Assembly: GCF_033126985.1 (NCBI RefSeq)
Contig: NZ_AP024714.1
Coordinates: 868,001-932,000, forward strand
Length of the DNA: 64,000 nucleotides
From: Methylomarinovum caldicuralii
Lineage (GTDB): Bacteria > Pseudomonadota > Gammaproteobacteria > Methylococcales > Methylothermaceae
Direction: 5' to 3'
Positions 17,562-26,646 of this stretch are shown piece after piece (within the stretch, counting starts at the first letter, position 1; every line of letters begins with the position of its first letter). A program made the translations under genes and the position numbers. The notes beneath the pieces were generated by a model. The model had not been told where the DNA came from. It searched no databases and saw only the letters and a program-made list of their open reading frames with translations.

Positions 17562-18443
17562 TTATGGTAGTTCCTGTTCCAGAATGCGGCGCAGGTAGGC
17601 GCCGTATTCGTTCTTGTTGAGCTTCTCGGCTTGGCGGAGTAACTGCTCGGCGTCGATCCAGCCCTGGGCGTAGGCGATCTCCTCCGGGCAGCAGACCTTG
17701 AGCCCCTGGCGTTCCTCGATAGTCTGGATGAACTGGGAGGCCTGCATGAGCGATTCGTGGGTGCCGGTGTCGAGCCAGGCGATGCCGCGGCCGAGGCGTT
17801 CCAGGTGAAGCCGGCCTTGCTGCAGATAGCGGCGGTTGAGGTCGGTGATCTCCAGCTCCCCCCGGGCCGAGGGTTTGAGGGATTTGGCCAGCTCGCACAC
17901 CTGGCCGTCATAGAAGTAGATGCCGGTGACCGCCCAGTGGGAGCGGGGGCGGTCCGGTTTTTCCTCCAGGCCGATCACCCGCCCGGCGTCATCGAATTCC
18001 GCCACCCCGTAGCGTTCGGGATCCTTGACCCAGTATCCGAACACCGTGGCCCCCTCGGTGCGTTCGCTGGTGCGCTGGAGCATGTCGGTGAGGCCGTGGC
18101 CGTAGAAGATGTTGTCCCCCAGCACCAGGCAGCTGGGATCGCCGGCGAGGAAGTCCTCGCCGATGACAAAGGCCTGGGCCAGTCCCTCCGGTTTGGGCTG
18201 GACTGCGTAATGCAGAGCGATCCCCCACTGGCTGCCGTCGCCGAGGAGGCGCTGGAACAGGGGGGCGTCGTGGGGGGTGGTGATGACCAGGATGTCGCGG
18301 ATGCCCGCCAGCATCAGGGTGCCGAGGGGGTAGTAGATCATCGGCTTGTCGTACACCGGCAACAGCTGCTTGCTGACGGCGTAGGTGAGGGGATGGAGGC
18401 GGGTGCCGCTGCCGCCGGCGAGTATGATGCCCCGGCGCGTCAT
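17562..18443 (-). CDS. rfbA: glucose-1-phosphate thymidylyltransferase
   Basis: 293 residues catalysing the first step, dTTP + glucose-1-phosphate to dTDP-glucose. The nucleotide-binding start [20 protein letters not shown], the KPMIYYPL block and the [11 protein letters not shown] metal-site motif are present. The ATG at 18443 is chosen because it precedes the conserved start and overlaps the rfbB stop by four bases; longer frames run into rfbB. Confidence 0.94.
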   Translation of the reverse strand: MTRRGIILAGGSGTRLHPLTYAVSKQLLPVYDKPMIYYPLGTLMLAGIRDILVITTPHDAPLFQRLLGDGSQWGIALHYAVQPKPEGLAQAFVIGEDFLAGDPSCLVLGDNIFYGHGLTDMLQRTSERTEGATVFGYWVKDPERYGVAEFDDAGRVIGLEEKPDRPRSHWAVTGIYFYDGQVCELAKSLKPSARGELEITDLNRRYLQQGRLHLERLGRGIAWLDTGTHESLMQASQFIQTIEERQGLKVCCPEEIAYAQGWIDAEQLLRQAEKLNKNEYGAYLRRILEQELP

Positions 18444-19498
18444 ACCGCCACCCCCAGGCGCTCGCGGCGGTAGCTGCCGTCGCAGACCCGTTGGCACCAG
18501 TCGCGGTTGTCCAGGTACCAGCGCACCGTCTTTTCGATGCCGGAATCGAAGGTTTCCCGCGGGCTCCAGCCCAGCTCCCGTTTGATCTTGGAGGCGTCGA
18601 TGGCATAGCGCAGGTCGTGGCCGGGGCGGTCGGCGACGAAGGTGATGAGGCGCTCGTGGGGGGCGCCCTCGGGATGCAGTTCGTCGAGGATGCGGCAAAT
18701 GGTTCGCACCACCTCGATGTTCTTCTTCTCGTTGTTGCCGCCGATGTTGTACACCTCACCGGGCCTGCCGGCGGCCAGAACCCGCTCGATGGCGCAGCAG
18801 TGGTCCTCCACGTAGAGCCAGTCGCGCACGTTGAGTCCCTGGCCGTACACCGGCAGGGGCTTGCCCTCGAGGGCGTTGAGGATCATCAGCGGGATCAGCT
18901 TTTCCGGAAACTGGTAGGGACCGTAGTTGTTGGAGCAGTTGGTGGTCAGGGTCGGCAGGCCGTAGGTGTGGTGGTAGGCGCGCACCAGATGGTCGGAACC
19001 GGCCTTGGAGGCCGAGTAGGGGGAATTGGGCCGGTACGGGGTTTCTTCGGTGAACTTGCTGGTCTCCCCCAGGGAGCCGTAGACCTCGTCGGTGGAGACG
19101 TGCAGAAAGCGGAAGGCTTCCCGTTCGGCGGCCGGCAGTTCCCGCCAGTAGCCGCGGGCCGCCTCCAGCAGCTCGAAGGTGCCGACCACGTTGGTGTGAA
19201 TGAAATCCCCCGGCGAGTCGATGGAGCGGTCCACGTGGCTTTCGGCGGCGAAGTTGATGATCGCCTGGGGGCGGTGCTCGGCCAGCAGCTGGCGGACCAA
19301 TTCCCGGTCGCCGATGGAACCGTGGACGAAAATGTGGTCGGGGCCGTCCATCACCGGCGCCAGGGTGTCGAGGTTGCCGGCGTAGGTCAGGGCGTCGAGG
19401 TTGACGATGCGGGCGCGGCGCTCGCGGATCTGCTTCAAAACGAAGTTGCCACCGATGAAACCGGCGCCGCCGGTCACCAGCCAGGTGGGTCGGGTCAT
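18440..19498 (-). CDS. rfbB: dTDP-glucose 4,6-dehydratase
   Basis: 352 residues, second step of dTDP-rhamnose synthesis. The extended SDR fold starts [17 protein letters not shown] (NAD binding). The catalytic region has STDEVYG and the [15 protein letters not shown] block with Tyr and Lys. The ATG at 19498 overlaps the stop of the upstream ABC permease by four bases, which couples the rhamnose genes to the ABC genes. Confidence 0.94.
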   Translation of the reverse strand: MTRPTWLVTGGAGFIGGNFVLKQIRERRARIVNLDALTYAGNLDTLAPVMDGPDHIFVHGSIGDRELVRQLLAEHRPQAIINFAAESHVDRSIDSPGDFIHTNVVGTFELLEAARGYWRELPAAEREAFRFLHVSTDEVYGSLGETSKFTEETPYRPNSPYSASKAGSDHLVRAYHHTYGLPTLTTNCSNNYGPYQFPEKLIPLMILNALEGKPLPVYGQGLNVRDWLYVEDHCCAIERVLAAGRPGEVYNIGGNNEKKNIEVVRTICRILDELHPEGAPHERLITFVADRPGHDLRYAIDASKIKRELGWSPRETFDSGIEKTVRWYLDNRDWCQRVCDGSYRRERLGVAV

Positions 19499-20295
19499 CT
19501 GCCTCTCCGGGTCATGAGTCCTTTGGACGGGTTGTAGCCCCAGATGGCCAGGGCCAGGAAAATGAACATGGTAACCAAAGTATAGAGGAAGGCATAGCGG
19601 TTGAACTGGCCGTAGAGGGCGAAGCGGATCAGCTCCACCCCCTGGGAGAAGGGATTGTAGCGGGCCAGGGTGGCCAGGAGCGGGCTGGATTCCTGCAGCC
19701 GCCACAGGGGATAGAGAGCGGTGGAGAGGAAGAACATGGGGAAGATGACGAAGTTCATCACCCCGGCGAAGTTCTCCAGCTGTTTGATGAACGACGACAG
19801 GAACATCCCCAACGCCCCCAGCATCAGGCCCACCAGCACCAGAGCCGGCAGCACTTCCAGATAACCGAGCAGCGGCGGCTGGATGTCGTAAAGATAGGCG
19901 ATGGCCAGAAACACGTACGCCTGCAGGATGGACACGCAGGTGCTCGCCAGCAGCTTGCTCGACAGCAGATACCAGCGCGGCAGCGGGGCCACCAGCAGGA
20001 TGCGCATGCTGCCCATCTCGCGGTCGTATACCATCGACAGGGAGCTTTGCATGCCGTTGAACAGCAGGATCATCCCCACCAGGCCGGGGGTGATGTACTC
20101 CTCGTAGAGGATGTAGGTCTGATACGGCGGGATGACGGCGATCCCCAAAGTGGAACGGAAGCCGGCGGCGAAGATGAACAGCCACACCAGGGGGCGCACC
20201 AGGGCGGCGACGAAGCGGCCGCGCTGGTGGAGGAAACGCAGCAGCTCGCGGCCGACGATGGCGTTCAGGGCCCGCAGGTAATGGAGCAGACGCAT
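19495..20295 (-). CDS. ABC-2 type permease, PQQ-alcohol dehydrogenase-associated type
   Basis: 266 residues with about six membrane helices and the ABC-2 fold. It holds [23 protein letters not shown], the YDREMGSMR segment and [16 protein letters not shown]. With the neighbouring ATPase, beta-propeller and binding protein it forms the four-gene set known from PQQ-dependent alcohol catabolism clusters (PedC-like permease). The substrate is not established in the literature I know. The start at 20295 shares bases with the ATPase stop, and the gene's end overlaps rfbB. Confidence 0.82.
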   Translation of the reverse strand: MRLLHYLRALNAIVGRELLRFLHQRGRFVAALVRPLVWLFIFAAGFRSTLGIAVIPPYQTYILYEEYITPGLVGMILLFNGMQSSLSMVYDREMGSMRILLVAPLPRWYLLSSKLLASTCVSILQAYVFLAIAYLYDIQPPLLGYLEVLPALVLVGLMLGALGMFLSSFIKQLENFAGVMNFVIFPMFFLSTALYPLWRLQESSPLLATLARYNPFSQGVELIRFALYGQFNRYAFLYTLVTMFIFLALAIWGYNPSKGLMTRRGR

Positions 20296-21029
20296 CAGGC
20301 CGTCTCCTCCGCCGTCAACACCTCGAACACCTCGGCCAAGGTGGTCACCTCCAGCCGCCGGATCACCTCGGTGACGATGCCGGTGGCGCGCACTTTGCCC
20401 CGATGCAGTACGATCAGCGCGTCGGAGGGTTCCACCTCGTCGATCAGGTGGGTGGCCCACAACACCCCCATGCCCTCGCGGGCCAGGCCGTGGACGTGCT
20501 CGACCAGCGCCATGCGGCTGGGAATATCCAGCCCCACCGTGGGCTCGTCCAGCAGCAGCAGGGCGGGGCAGTGGAGCAGGGCGCGGGCGATCTCAACCCG
20601 GCGGCGGTAACCGCCGCTGAGGGCCCGGACCTTGGTTTTGCGGTACTGGATCATCTCCAGCCGCTCCAGTTCGGCGGCGATGCGGCGGTCGGCCTCGCGC
20701 CGGCTCAGACCGTGGAGCGCGGCGTGGTAGCGCAGGTTCTGTGCCACGGTCAGGTCCAGGTCCAGAGTCGGTTGCTGGAACACCACCCCCAGGTGGGCCA
20801 GGGCCTGGCACGGCTGCCTGCGGTTGTCGTAGCCGGCGATGCGGATGGCGCCTGTGGGGCTGTCGAACAGCCGGGTGATGAGATTGAACAGGGTGGTCTT
20901 GCCGGCGCCGTTGGGCCCCAGCAGGATGGCGCAGCGGCCCGCCTCGACGCTGAAGGTGACATCGTCGAGGGCCTTTTGGGGACCGTAGGCGAAGCTGACG
21001 TGTTCGACTTCGAGGGCGGGTGTGGTCAT
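20295..21029 (-). CDS. ABC transporter ATPase, PQQ-alcohol dehydrogenase-associated type
   Basis: 244 residues. Walker A is GPNGAGKTT, the Q-loop is [13 protein letters not shown], the signature is [18 protein letters not shown] (LSGGY rather than LSGGQ), Walker B is [13 protein letters not shown] and the switch His is in WATHLIDE. The layout matches the ATPase of PQQ-linked alcohol oxidation clusters. ATG 21029 is chosen at the conserved [11 protein letters not shown] start. It overlaps the beta-propeller gene by four bases. Confidence 0.85.
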   Translation of the reverse strand: MTTPALEVEHVSFAYGPQKALDDVTFSVEAGRCAILLGPNGAGKTTLFNLITRLFDSPTGAIRIAGYDNRRQPCQALAHLGVVFQQPTLDLDLTVAQNLRYHAALHGLSRREADRRIAAELERLEMIQYRKTKVRALSGGYRRRVEIARALLHCPALLLLDEPTVGLDIPSRMALVEHVHGLAREGMGVLWATHLIDEVEPSDALIVLHRGKVRATGIVTEVIRRLEVTTLAEVFEVLTAEETA

Positions 21030-21985
21030 GGCCGGACTGCCACCCCCCAGGGCCACTGTCCCACCGGAATCGACTTGATCGGTTTGAGCTTGCCGGTGTC
21101 GATCACGGTGACGTCGTGGCTGGCGCCGTTGGTGGTGAACAGCCGTTTGCCGTCGCTGGAGAAGGCCAGGTGCCAGACCCGCTTGCCGGTGATGAGATAA
21201 TCGACCACTTCCAGCTTCTGGGCGTCGATCACCGCCACCCGGTTGGCCGGCCCCAGGGCGATGTAGCCGTAGCGGCGCCGGTCATCGATGATGACCCCCA
21301 CCGGTTGCACCAGGGCCTGGGTGACGCCGGGGATCTGGAAGCGGATTTTCTTGACGATCGCCTTGCTTTCGGTGTCGATGATGGTCAGGGTGCTGCCGAT
21401 CTCGGAGGTGACCCACAGCTGTTTGGAGTCGGCGGTGAAGGCGGCCGCTCGCGGGCGCGGGTCCACCAGGGTGTTGTGGACGATCTCCAGGCGCCGGGGG
21501 TCGATCCAGTGGGCCATGTTGGTGGTTTCCGAGGTGCTCACCACCCACTTGCCGTCGGGGCTGACGGCGATGCCTTCCGGCTCCACCCCCACAGGGATCG
21601 CCTTGATCACCTGCGCCGTCTCCAGGTCGATCACGGTGACCTGATTGTCGTCCTCGTTGGAGACGTACATGCGTTTGCCGTCCGGGGCGATGGCGAAGGT
21701 TTCCGGATCCTCGCCCGAGGGAAGATGGCCGATGACCCTGTAGGTTTCGGCATCGAGCACCTGGATGGTGTCGTCGTCGCTGGCGGCGACGTAGATTTTC
21801 TTGAAATCTGGGCTGAGCTTAATGTCGCGCGGCCGGCGGCCGATCTTGACGGTCTTTTTCAGCGCCAGGGCATCGCCGTCCACCACCGCCAGGGCGTTGT
21901 CCTTCTCCAGGGTGACTAGAACCGTGTCGGCGTGGACCAGGAAGGCGGCGGAAATGCACAGAATGGCGAGCATGATTTGCAACAT
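21026..21985 (-). CDS. YVTN-type beta-propeller protein, PQQ-catabolism-associated
   Basis: 319 residues: a signal peptide (LAILCISAAFLVHA), then about seven repeats of roughly 42 residues with recurring patterns such as DNALAVVDGD, SPDFKKIYVAAS and DGKRMYVSNEDDNQV. It is likely a periplasmic propeller. Proteins of this kind accompany PQQ-dependent alcohol dehydrogenases and their ABC system; the exact role is unknown. It lies four bases after the binding protein gene and overlaps the ATPase gene. Confidence 0.85.
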   Translation of the reverse strand: MLQIMLAILCISAAFLVHADTVLVTLEKDNALAVVDGDALALKKTVKIGRRPRDIKLSPDFKKIYVAASDDDTIQVLDAETYRVIGHLPSGEDPETFAIAPDGKRMYVSNEDDNQVTVIDLETAQVIKAIPVGVEPEGIAVSPDGKWVVSTSETTNMAHWIDPRRLEIVHNTLVDPRPRAAAFTADSKQLWVTSEIGSTLTIIDTESKAIVKKIRFQIPGVTQALVQPVGVIIDDRRRYGYIALGPANRVAVIDAQKLEVVDYLITGKRVWHLAFSSDGKRLFTTNGASHDVTVIDTGKLKPIKSIPVGQWPWGVAVRP

Positions 21986-21989
21986 GAGG

Positions 21990-23156
21990 TCAGTTCCTCG
22001 CTAAATGGCAACTGGATTCCCGTTCATCATAACCCAGGGTATCCAGCTCATCGACCGGATGCAGGAAACCCTCCAGCGGCGCCACTGCCACCACCGCCCG
22101 GGGGCCGGACAGCAGGATGGGCTGACGCAGCTGACCGTTCCAGCGGCGGAAGGATAACGGCCGGCCTTTGAAGCCGGCAAGGGCCAGCTGGTCGCTCAGG
22201 AGAAATTCCCGGATTTTGGCGAAATCGGCGCTCCGGGTGCGGGTAGCGGCCTCACCGATGGCCCGCACCGCCAGCCAGGCGGCATAGTCGCGGGGTTTCA
22301 TCCGGCGGCCGGCGTGCTCGCGAAAGCGGTTCTGCAGCTGTACCGCGCCCCATTGTTCGTGGGCCGGATGCCAGGCGGTGGCCACCAGCCCCTGGGTGCC
22401 GGCCACCGGCCGCGGCAGCCAGGTGCGGTAGGGAAAGTAATCGCCGAACAGGCCGGCCTCGTCGGCCACCAGCAGGATGTCGTAATCGACTCCCTGGGTG
22501 AAGGTGGCCACCAGGGACTGGGCGGTGCGGCGGGCGTCGAAACCGTAGATCCAGGGCTTTTCGGCGACGATCTCCAGCCCGAAGCGCCTGGCGGTGCGCT
22601 TGAGGGCGGCGGCGAAGCGCTTGTCCTGCTCGCGGGTGCCGGGCACCAGGAACCATGCTTCCCAGCGCTTCTTCTTCAGGTACTGCCCCAGGGCGTCGGC
22701 GCGCATGGCGTGGCTGGGGAGGGTGTGGAGGACGTTGGCGCGGCACTGCTGATTGCGCAGGACGTCGTCGTAGGCGCCGGCATTGTACAATAGAACGTTT
22801 TCCGCCCCCTCCATGTCCGCCAGGGCCAGCAGATCGGCGGCGGGCAGGTTGACCACGATGTGGCGGTAGCCTTCCTTGAGCAGAAAATAGAGCGCCCGTT
22901 GCGGCTCCTCGTCCCGGCCGAGCACGGCGCCCAGCAGGCGGAAGCGCTGGCCGGTGAAACGGCCGGTGGTGTTGTTATCCTCGATGCCCAGTTCCGCTCC
23001 TCTGAGGCCCACATCGGCATAGACTGGCTCCAGGTTGGCGGTGGCGGGGCGGATGTCCTCCGGTTCCTTGCCGAGGAAGGCGATGTGGACGACGGCTTCG
23101 GCCTGAACGCCAAAGGCGAAAAGCAGTCCCAGCAGCAGGGTGGCGATCCGCGACAT
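21990..23156 (-). CDS. ABC substrate-binding protein, PQQ-alcohol dehydrogenase-associated type
   Basis: 388 residues with a signal peptide (MSRIATLLLGLLFAFGVQA) and a branched-chain-amino-acid-type (type 1) periplasmic binding fold. Family-like segments include EDNNTTGRFTGQ, FLVPGTREQDKRFAAALKRTARRFG and RDYAAWLAVRAIGEAA. It is the first gene of the minus-strand operon. ATG 23156 is chosen for the signal peptide; the longer frame to 23228 would add a non-signal stretch. The divergent ELM1-like gene starts only 18 bases away. Confidence 0.82.
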   Translation of the reverse strand: MSRIATLLLGLLFAFGVQAEAVVHIAFLGKEPEDIRPATANLEPVYADVGLRGAELGIEDNNTTGRFTGQRFRLLGAVLGRDEEPQRALYFLLKEGYRHIVVNLPAADLLALADMEGAENVLLYNAGAYDDVLRNQQCRANVLHTLPSHAMRADALGQYLKKKRWEAWFLVPGTREQDKRFAAALKRTARRFGLEIVAEKPWIYGFDARRTAQSLVATFTQGVDYDILLVADEAGLFGDYFPYRTWLPRPVAGTQGLVATAWHPAHEQWGAVQLQNRFREHAGRRMKPRDYAAWLAVRAIGEAATRTRSADFAKIREFLLSDQLALAGFKGRPLSFRRWNGQLRQPILLSGPRAVVAVAPLEGFLHPVDELDTLGYDERESSCHLARN

Positions 23157-23174
23157 GAACCTAATCCCAGTGAA

Positions 23175-24254
23175 ATGGTAGAGAATTATACCCCATCCCC
23201 CCCGCAGGTCTGGCTGCTGTGCGGCCACAAGGCCGGGGACAACGCCCAGCTTCTGGCCCTGGCGCGGGCCTTGGGCTGGCCTTACGAGATCAAACGCCTG
23301 ACCTACCGCCCCTACGAACTGCTGGTGGGGCGCTTCGGCGCCACCCTGGCAGGCATCGACCGCCGCCGCAGCGATGCGCTCACCCCGCCCTGGCCCGACC
23401 TGGTGCTCACCGCCGGCCGCCGCAACGAGGCGGCCGCCCTATGGATCAGAAAACAGGCCGGCCGGCCGGTACGCATCGTTCACGTGGGACGGCCCTGGGC
23501 GCCGTTGGAGCGTTTTGACCTCATCGTCACCACCCCGCAGTATCGGCTCCCGCCCCGGGACAACGTCCTGGTCAACACCTTGCCGCTGCACGATCTGGAT
23601 CAGGCAGCGCTGCAGCAGGAGGCCGAGCGCTGGCGTCCCCGCCTGCGGGTGCCGGGGCCGTTCGTCACCGTGCTGCTGGGGGGCGACAGCGGTCCGTATC
23701 TGTTCGATGCCGCCGCGGCCCGGCAGCTGGCCCGTCAGGTCAGTCAGTTGGCAGCGGCGCAGGGAGCCTCCTTGCTGGTGACCAGCAGCGCCCGCACGTC
23801 GGCGGAGGCTGTTTCCGCCTTCGAGGCAGCCGTGACGGTGCCGATGCAGCTGCACCGCTACGGACAGGGCGACAATCCCTACCGGGCTTTTCTGGGCCTG
23901 GCCGAGGCGGTCGTGGTCACTGGCGACAGCATCTCCATGATCACCGAAGCCTGCGCCAGCGGCAGGCCGGTGTTCCTCTTTCCCTTCGGCCATGGCCGCT
24001 GGGCGATGCGCCCGGATACCCCAATCCTCCCGCAATTGCCGTGGTGGCACCGCCGCCGGCTCAAAGCCTGGCGCAGCGATCTGGCCCTGCGATTGGCGCC
24101 GCAGCGCCTGCGCCGGGACATCCGCCCCATGCACCGGGCCCTGATTGACGGCGGTCACGCCGCCTGGCTCGGCGAGACGCTGCGTCATCCGTCGCCGCCG
24201 CTGCCGGATGAACTGGCACGGACGGCGGCGCGGGTGAAAGCCCTGCTGGCCTAG
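23175..24254 (+). CDS. ELM1/GtrOC1-like family protein
   Basis: 359 residues resembling the bacterial relatives of the mitochondrial fission protein ELM1, which have a glycosyltransferase-B-like fold. Typical marks are the WLLCGHKAGDNAQLLALARALG start, the DLVLTAGRRNEAAALWIR block, LLGGDSGPYLF, TSSARTS and VVTGDSISMITEACASGRPVF. The function in bacteria is not established; a lipopolysaccharide-linked role has been suggested. ATG 23175 is chosen because longer starts overlap the divergent binding-protein gene. Its end overlaps the convergent glycosyltransferase gene by four bases. Confidence 0.82.
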   Translation: MVENYTPSPPQVWLLCGHKAGDNAQLLALARALGWPYEIKRLTYRPYELLVGRFGATLAGIDRRRSDALTPPWPDLVLTAGRRNEAAALWIRKQAGRPVRIVHVGRPWAPLERFDLIVTTPQYRLPPRDNVLVNTLPLHDLDQAALQQEAERWRPRLRVPGPFVTVLLGGDSGPYLFDAAAARQLARQVSQLAAAQGASLLVTSSARTSAEAVSAFEAAVTVPMQLHRYGQGDNPYRAFLGLAEAVVVTGDSISMITEACASGRPVFLFPFGHGRWAMRPDTPILPQLPWWHRRRLKAWRSDLALRLAPQRLRRDIRPMHRALIDGGHAAWLGETLRHPSPPLPDELARTAARVKALLA

Positions 24255-25195
24255 GCAGCCTGTTTCTGGGCCGCGCTGTCCCAGCCCAGCGGATGCCCTG
24301 GCGGCGGCGCCAGCGGCTCGATGCGTTCGAGGACTTCGAAGGCGTCGTGGCGCACGTGGTTGAGGGACATCTCCCGGCGGATGTCATCCTCGGTGACCAG
24401 GCCGTTTTCCAGGCACTCCTTCACCAGGCCGAAGAAATAGCGCTCGATGTTGGGATCGGGGTGGGGTTTGTAGTGGCCGAGGAAAGCGTACTCGCCGAAC
24501 AGATGGCGGCGGGCGCGCAGGATCATCCCCCAGAGGTTCTTCTTCTCCGCCGGGCGGAAGTCCACCGGCAGGCCGGTTTTCCAGGGCTGGGTCTTGCGCT
24601 TGGTGGTGTGGAGCATCTTGGTCCTGGGGGTGAGGTGGTCGAAGTCGTTCCACGCGTCCTCGAACAGCTCGATGAGCGCGCGCGGCTCCAGCTTGAGGCA
24701 GATCCAGTCCATGTAATCGACCTCGAACTCGAACAGCTTGGCGACGGTTGCCTCCGGTTTCCAGTGGGTGAGCTTGGCGTTGTCGAGCAGCATCACGCTG
24801 CTGGCCAGACATCCCTCCTTGCCTTTCTTGCCGGTGCGGGGGCGGCACATGATGCCGGCGTCGCCCATGTCGCGGCTGAGCAGCTCCCACACGTCGCCGA
24901 CGGCGAAGACGTCGGGATCGACCACCACGGCGCGGCCCTGATAGTTCATCAGCTGCGGCGGCATGAACCGCAGCGGCGTGAAGGACTGCAGGTCATCGTT
25001 GAGCCAGACCCGTCTCTGACCGTCACGCAGATATTCCTGGCCTTCGCGCTGGTGGAGCCAGGGATAATCCTTGTGATGGATGATCTCCACCTCGAACTTG
25101 TCGGCGTTGGGGGAGTTGCGCTTCATGCTGTAGGCGGCGACCACAGCACCGAGCCACTGCTTGTGATTGGTGTGGATGAAGACTTTGTGTTCCAT
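24251..25195 (-). CDS. GT8-like glycosyltransferase (putative)
   Basis: 314 residues. The N-terminus (HKVFIHTNHKQWLGAVVAAYSMKRNS) and the DxD-type metal site in RAVVVDPDVFAVGD fit a GT-A fold of the glycogenin/GT8 type. A late HYKPHPDPN segment is also present. ATG 25195 has an AGGAAAC ribosome site and precedes the conserved start; the longer frame to 25231 has no better signal. The substrate is unknown. It is downstream of the radical SAM gene, with a 58-base gap. Confidence 0.6.
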   Translation of the reverse strand: MEHKVFIHTNHKQWLGAVVAAYSMKRNSPNADKFEVEIIHHKDYPWLHQREGQEYLRDGQRRVWLNDDLQSFTPLRFMPPQLMNYQGRAVVVDPDVFAVGDVWELLSRDMGDAGIMCRPRTGKKGKEGCLASSVMLLDNAKLTHWKPEATVAKLFEFEVDYMDWICLKLEPRALIELFEDAWNDFDHLTPRTKMLHTTKRKTQPWKTGLPVDFRPAEKKNLWGMILRARRHLFGEYAFLGHYKPHPDPNIERYFFGLVKECLENGLVTEDDIRREMSLNHVRHDAFEVLERIEPLAPPPGHPLGWDSAAQKQAA

Positions 25196-25253
25196 GATGT
25201 TTCCTCGGCTGGGTGTCGAAGCGGAAATCATAATACCACGTGTTTTGAAAGGT

Positions 25254-26105
25254 TTAGGGGGTCACCCTGACCGGCCAGCCGCAGCGGCGGATGTCGGCGG
25301 CCAGTTCCTCCAGGATTTCCGCTGGCAGCCGCGACAGCCGGGACGCCTGCGGTTGCCGGGAGGGGCGGGCCAGGCCGTACAGAAGGACGCCCTCGAGGGG
25401 CAGGCCGCGGCGTTTGGCCTGCGCCAGCAGTTCCAGATAGGCCTGCCGTTCCTGCGGTGGGGGCGGATGGCCGTCGAGGGCGAACCAGCAGGTCTGGATC
25501 CAGACCGGGCACAGGCCGGCCGCCTGTTCCAGCCGTTCCAGGATCTGCGGCGGAGAAAGATGGATCTGGTTCACCTGGGCGATGCCGGCGCGCGTCGCCA
25601 GGTCGAGTTTGAACCACAGCACGCCTCCGGCCCGGCCCCAGCGCCCGAGTCCGCGCTGCACGGCGGGTTGGTGAATCCGGCTGCCGTTGCTGATGATGAC
25701 CCGGGCCAGACCGGGCAATGGATAGTCCGTCAGGGTGGCCAGCACGGTGTCGATGGCGGCGTCGAAATCCTTGAGCGTGGTCGGCTCGCCGTTTCCGGAG
25801 ATGGCGACGTCGCAGATCCTGCGGTGGGACGCGGGTACCTGGAAACGGCGGTAGAAGTCGCCGTGGACGATGCTGTCGAGCATGGCCTTAAGTTCACGCC
25901 GCAGGCGGGGGTGATCCAGGGGAGGGGCGGCGCCGCGGCTGAGTCCGGGGACCTGACAATAGATGCAGCGCCAGTTGCAGGCGCTGTTGGGATTGAAGTT
26001 GATGCCGATGGAGACCCCCCCGGCCCGGCGTGACACCACCGGATACACATAGGTGAATCCGGCGCTGTCGCGGCGGTGGTCGTCGATGCGCAGCGGAACG
26101 GCCAT
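25254..26105 (-). CDS. radical SAM protein, function unknown
   Basis: About 283 residues. The 4Fe-4S site CNWRCIYC (CxxxCxxC) is near residue 43, followed by the VAISGNGEPT glycine-rich SAM-binding segment and RVIISNGSRIH. The overall form resembles stand-alone radical SAM proteins similar to wybutosine or molybdenum-cofactor type enzymes, but I do not recognise a specific role. It overlaps the LEA lipoprotein stop, so the two are probably co-translated. A GTG one codon upstream is an alternative start. Confidence 0.75.
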   Translation of the reverse strand: MAVPLRIDDHRRDSAGFTYVYPVVSRRAGGVSIGINFNPNSACNWRCIYCQVPGLSRGAAPPLDHPRLRRELKAMLDSIVHGDFYRRFQVPASHRRICDVAISGNGEPTTLKDFDAAIDTVLATLTDYPLPGLARVIISNGSRIHQPAVQRGLGRWGRAGGVLWFKLDLATRAGIAQVNQIHLSPPQILERLEQAAGLCPVWIQTCWFALDGHPPPPQERQAYLELLAQAKRRGLPLEGVLLYGLARPSRQPQASRLSRLPAEILEELAADIRRCGWPVRVTP

Positions 26106-26596
26106 CACTCGGGGCTTAGGGGACGGGGAATCGCCTGTTCGTCGATGAAACGCCAGAAATCCAGATTGCCGTGTGCCTCGAAGGGAACGCGGATGTCGCG
26201 CAGCCAGTCGCGGCCGACGTTGAGGTGGCCGCGGATCTCGTATTCCAGCCCCTGATAGGTGCCGAGCTGGATCAGTTGCTGTAACAGCGCCGGGGTGCTG
26301 ACGGTGGCCGCCAGGGTGATGTCGGCGCTGCCGAAGCCGGGAACGTGCACCGCCCGGTTGCTCAGCCCGCGCGCCAGCGGCTGGCCGTTGATGAGCACGT
26401 CGGCGGCCACGCCGTTGACGTCGAAGCCGTACTTGTTGGGGTTGTCGAGGCGCAGGGTGACCAGAAACTCCTGGGCCAGCAGATGGCCGCCGCGCAGACG
26501 CACGTCGGTGACCGTGACCCGGGGCTGTTCGAAGGTGGAAAGATTGGCGCAGGCGCTCAGCCCCAGCAACAGCAGCAGAATGATGAACGGGCGCAT
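26105..26596 (-). CDS. LEA type 2 (WHy domain) lipoprotein
   Basis: 163 residues with a lipoprotein signal ending LLGLSACANL (lipobox Cys near residue 14). An LEA-2/WHy-type beta sandwich follows: VTVTDVRLRGGHLLAQEFLVTLRLDNPNKYG, where the LxNPN motif is characteristic. Likely an outer- or inner-membrane-anchored periplasmic protein linked to stress tolerance in other organisms; the role here is unknown. ATG 26596 is chosen for the signal peptide. Confidence 0.78.
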   Translation of the reverse strand: MRPFIILLLLLGLSACANLSTFEQPRVTVTDVRLRGGHLLAQEFLVTLRLDNPNKYGFDVNGVAADVLINGQPLARGLSNRAVHVPGFGSADITLAATVSTPALLQQLIQLGTYQGLEYEIRGHLNVGRDWLRDIRVPFEAHGNLDFWRFIDEQAIPRPLSPE

Positions 26597-26646
26597 GGAT
26601 GGAAGAAAAGCTGACGGTTGATCTGGAGGCATTCTAGCATACCCCC

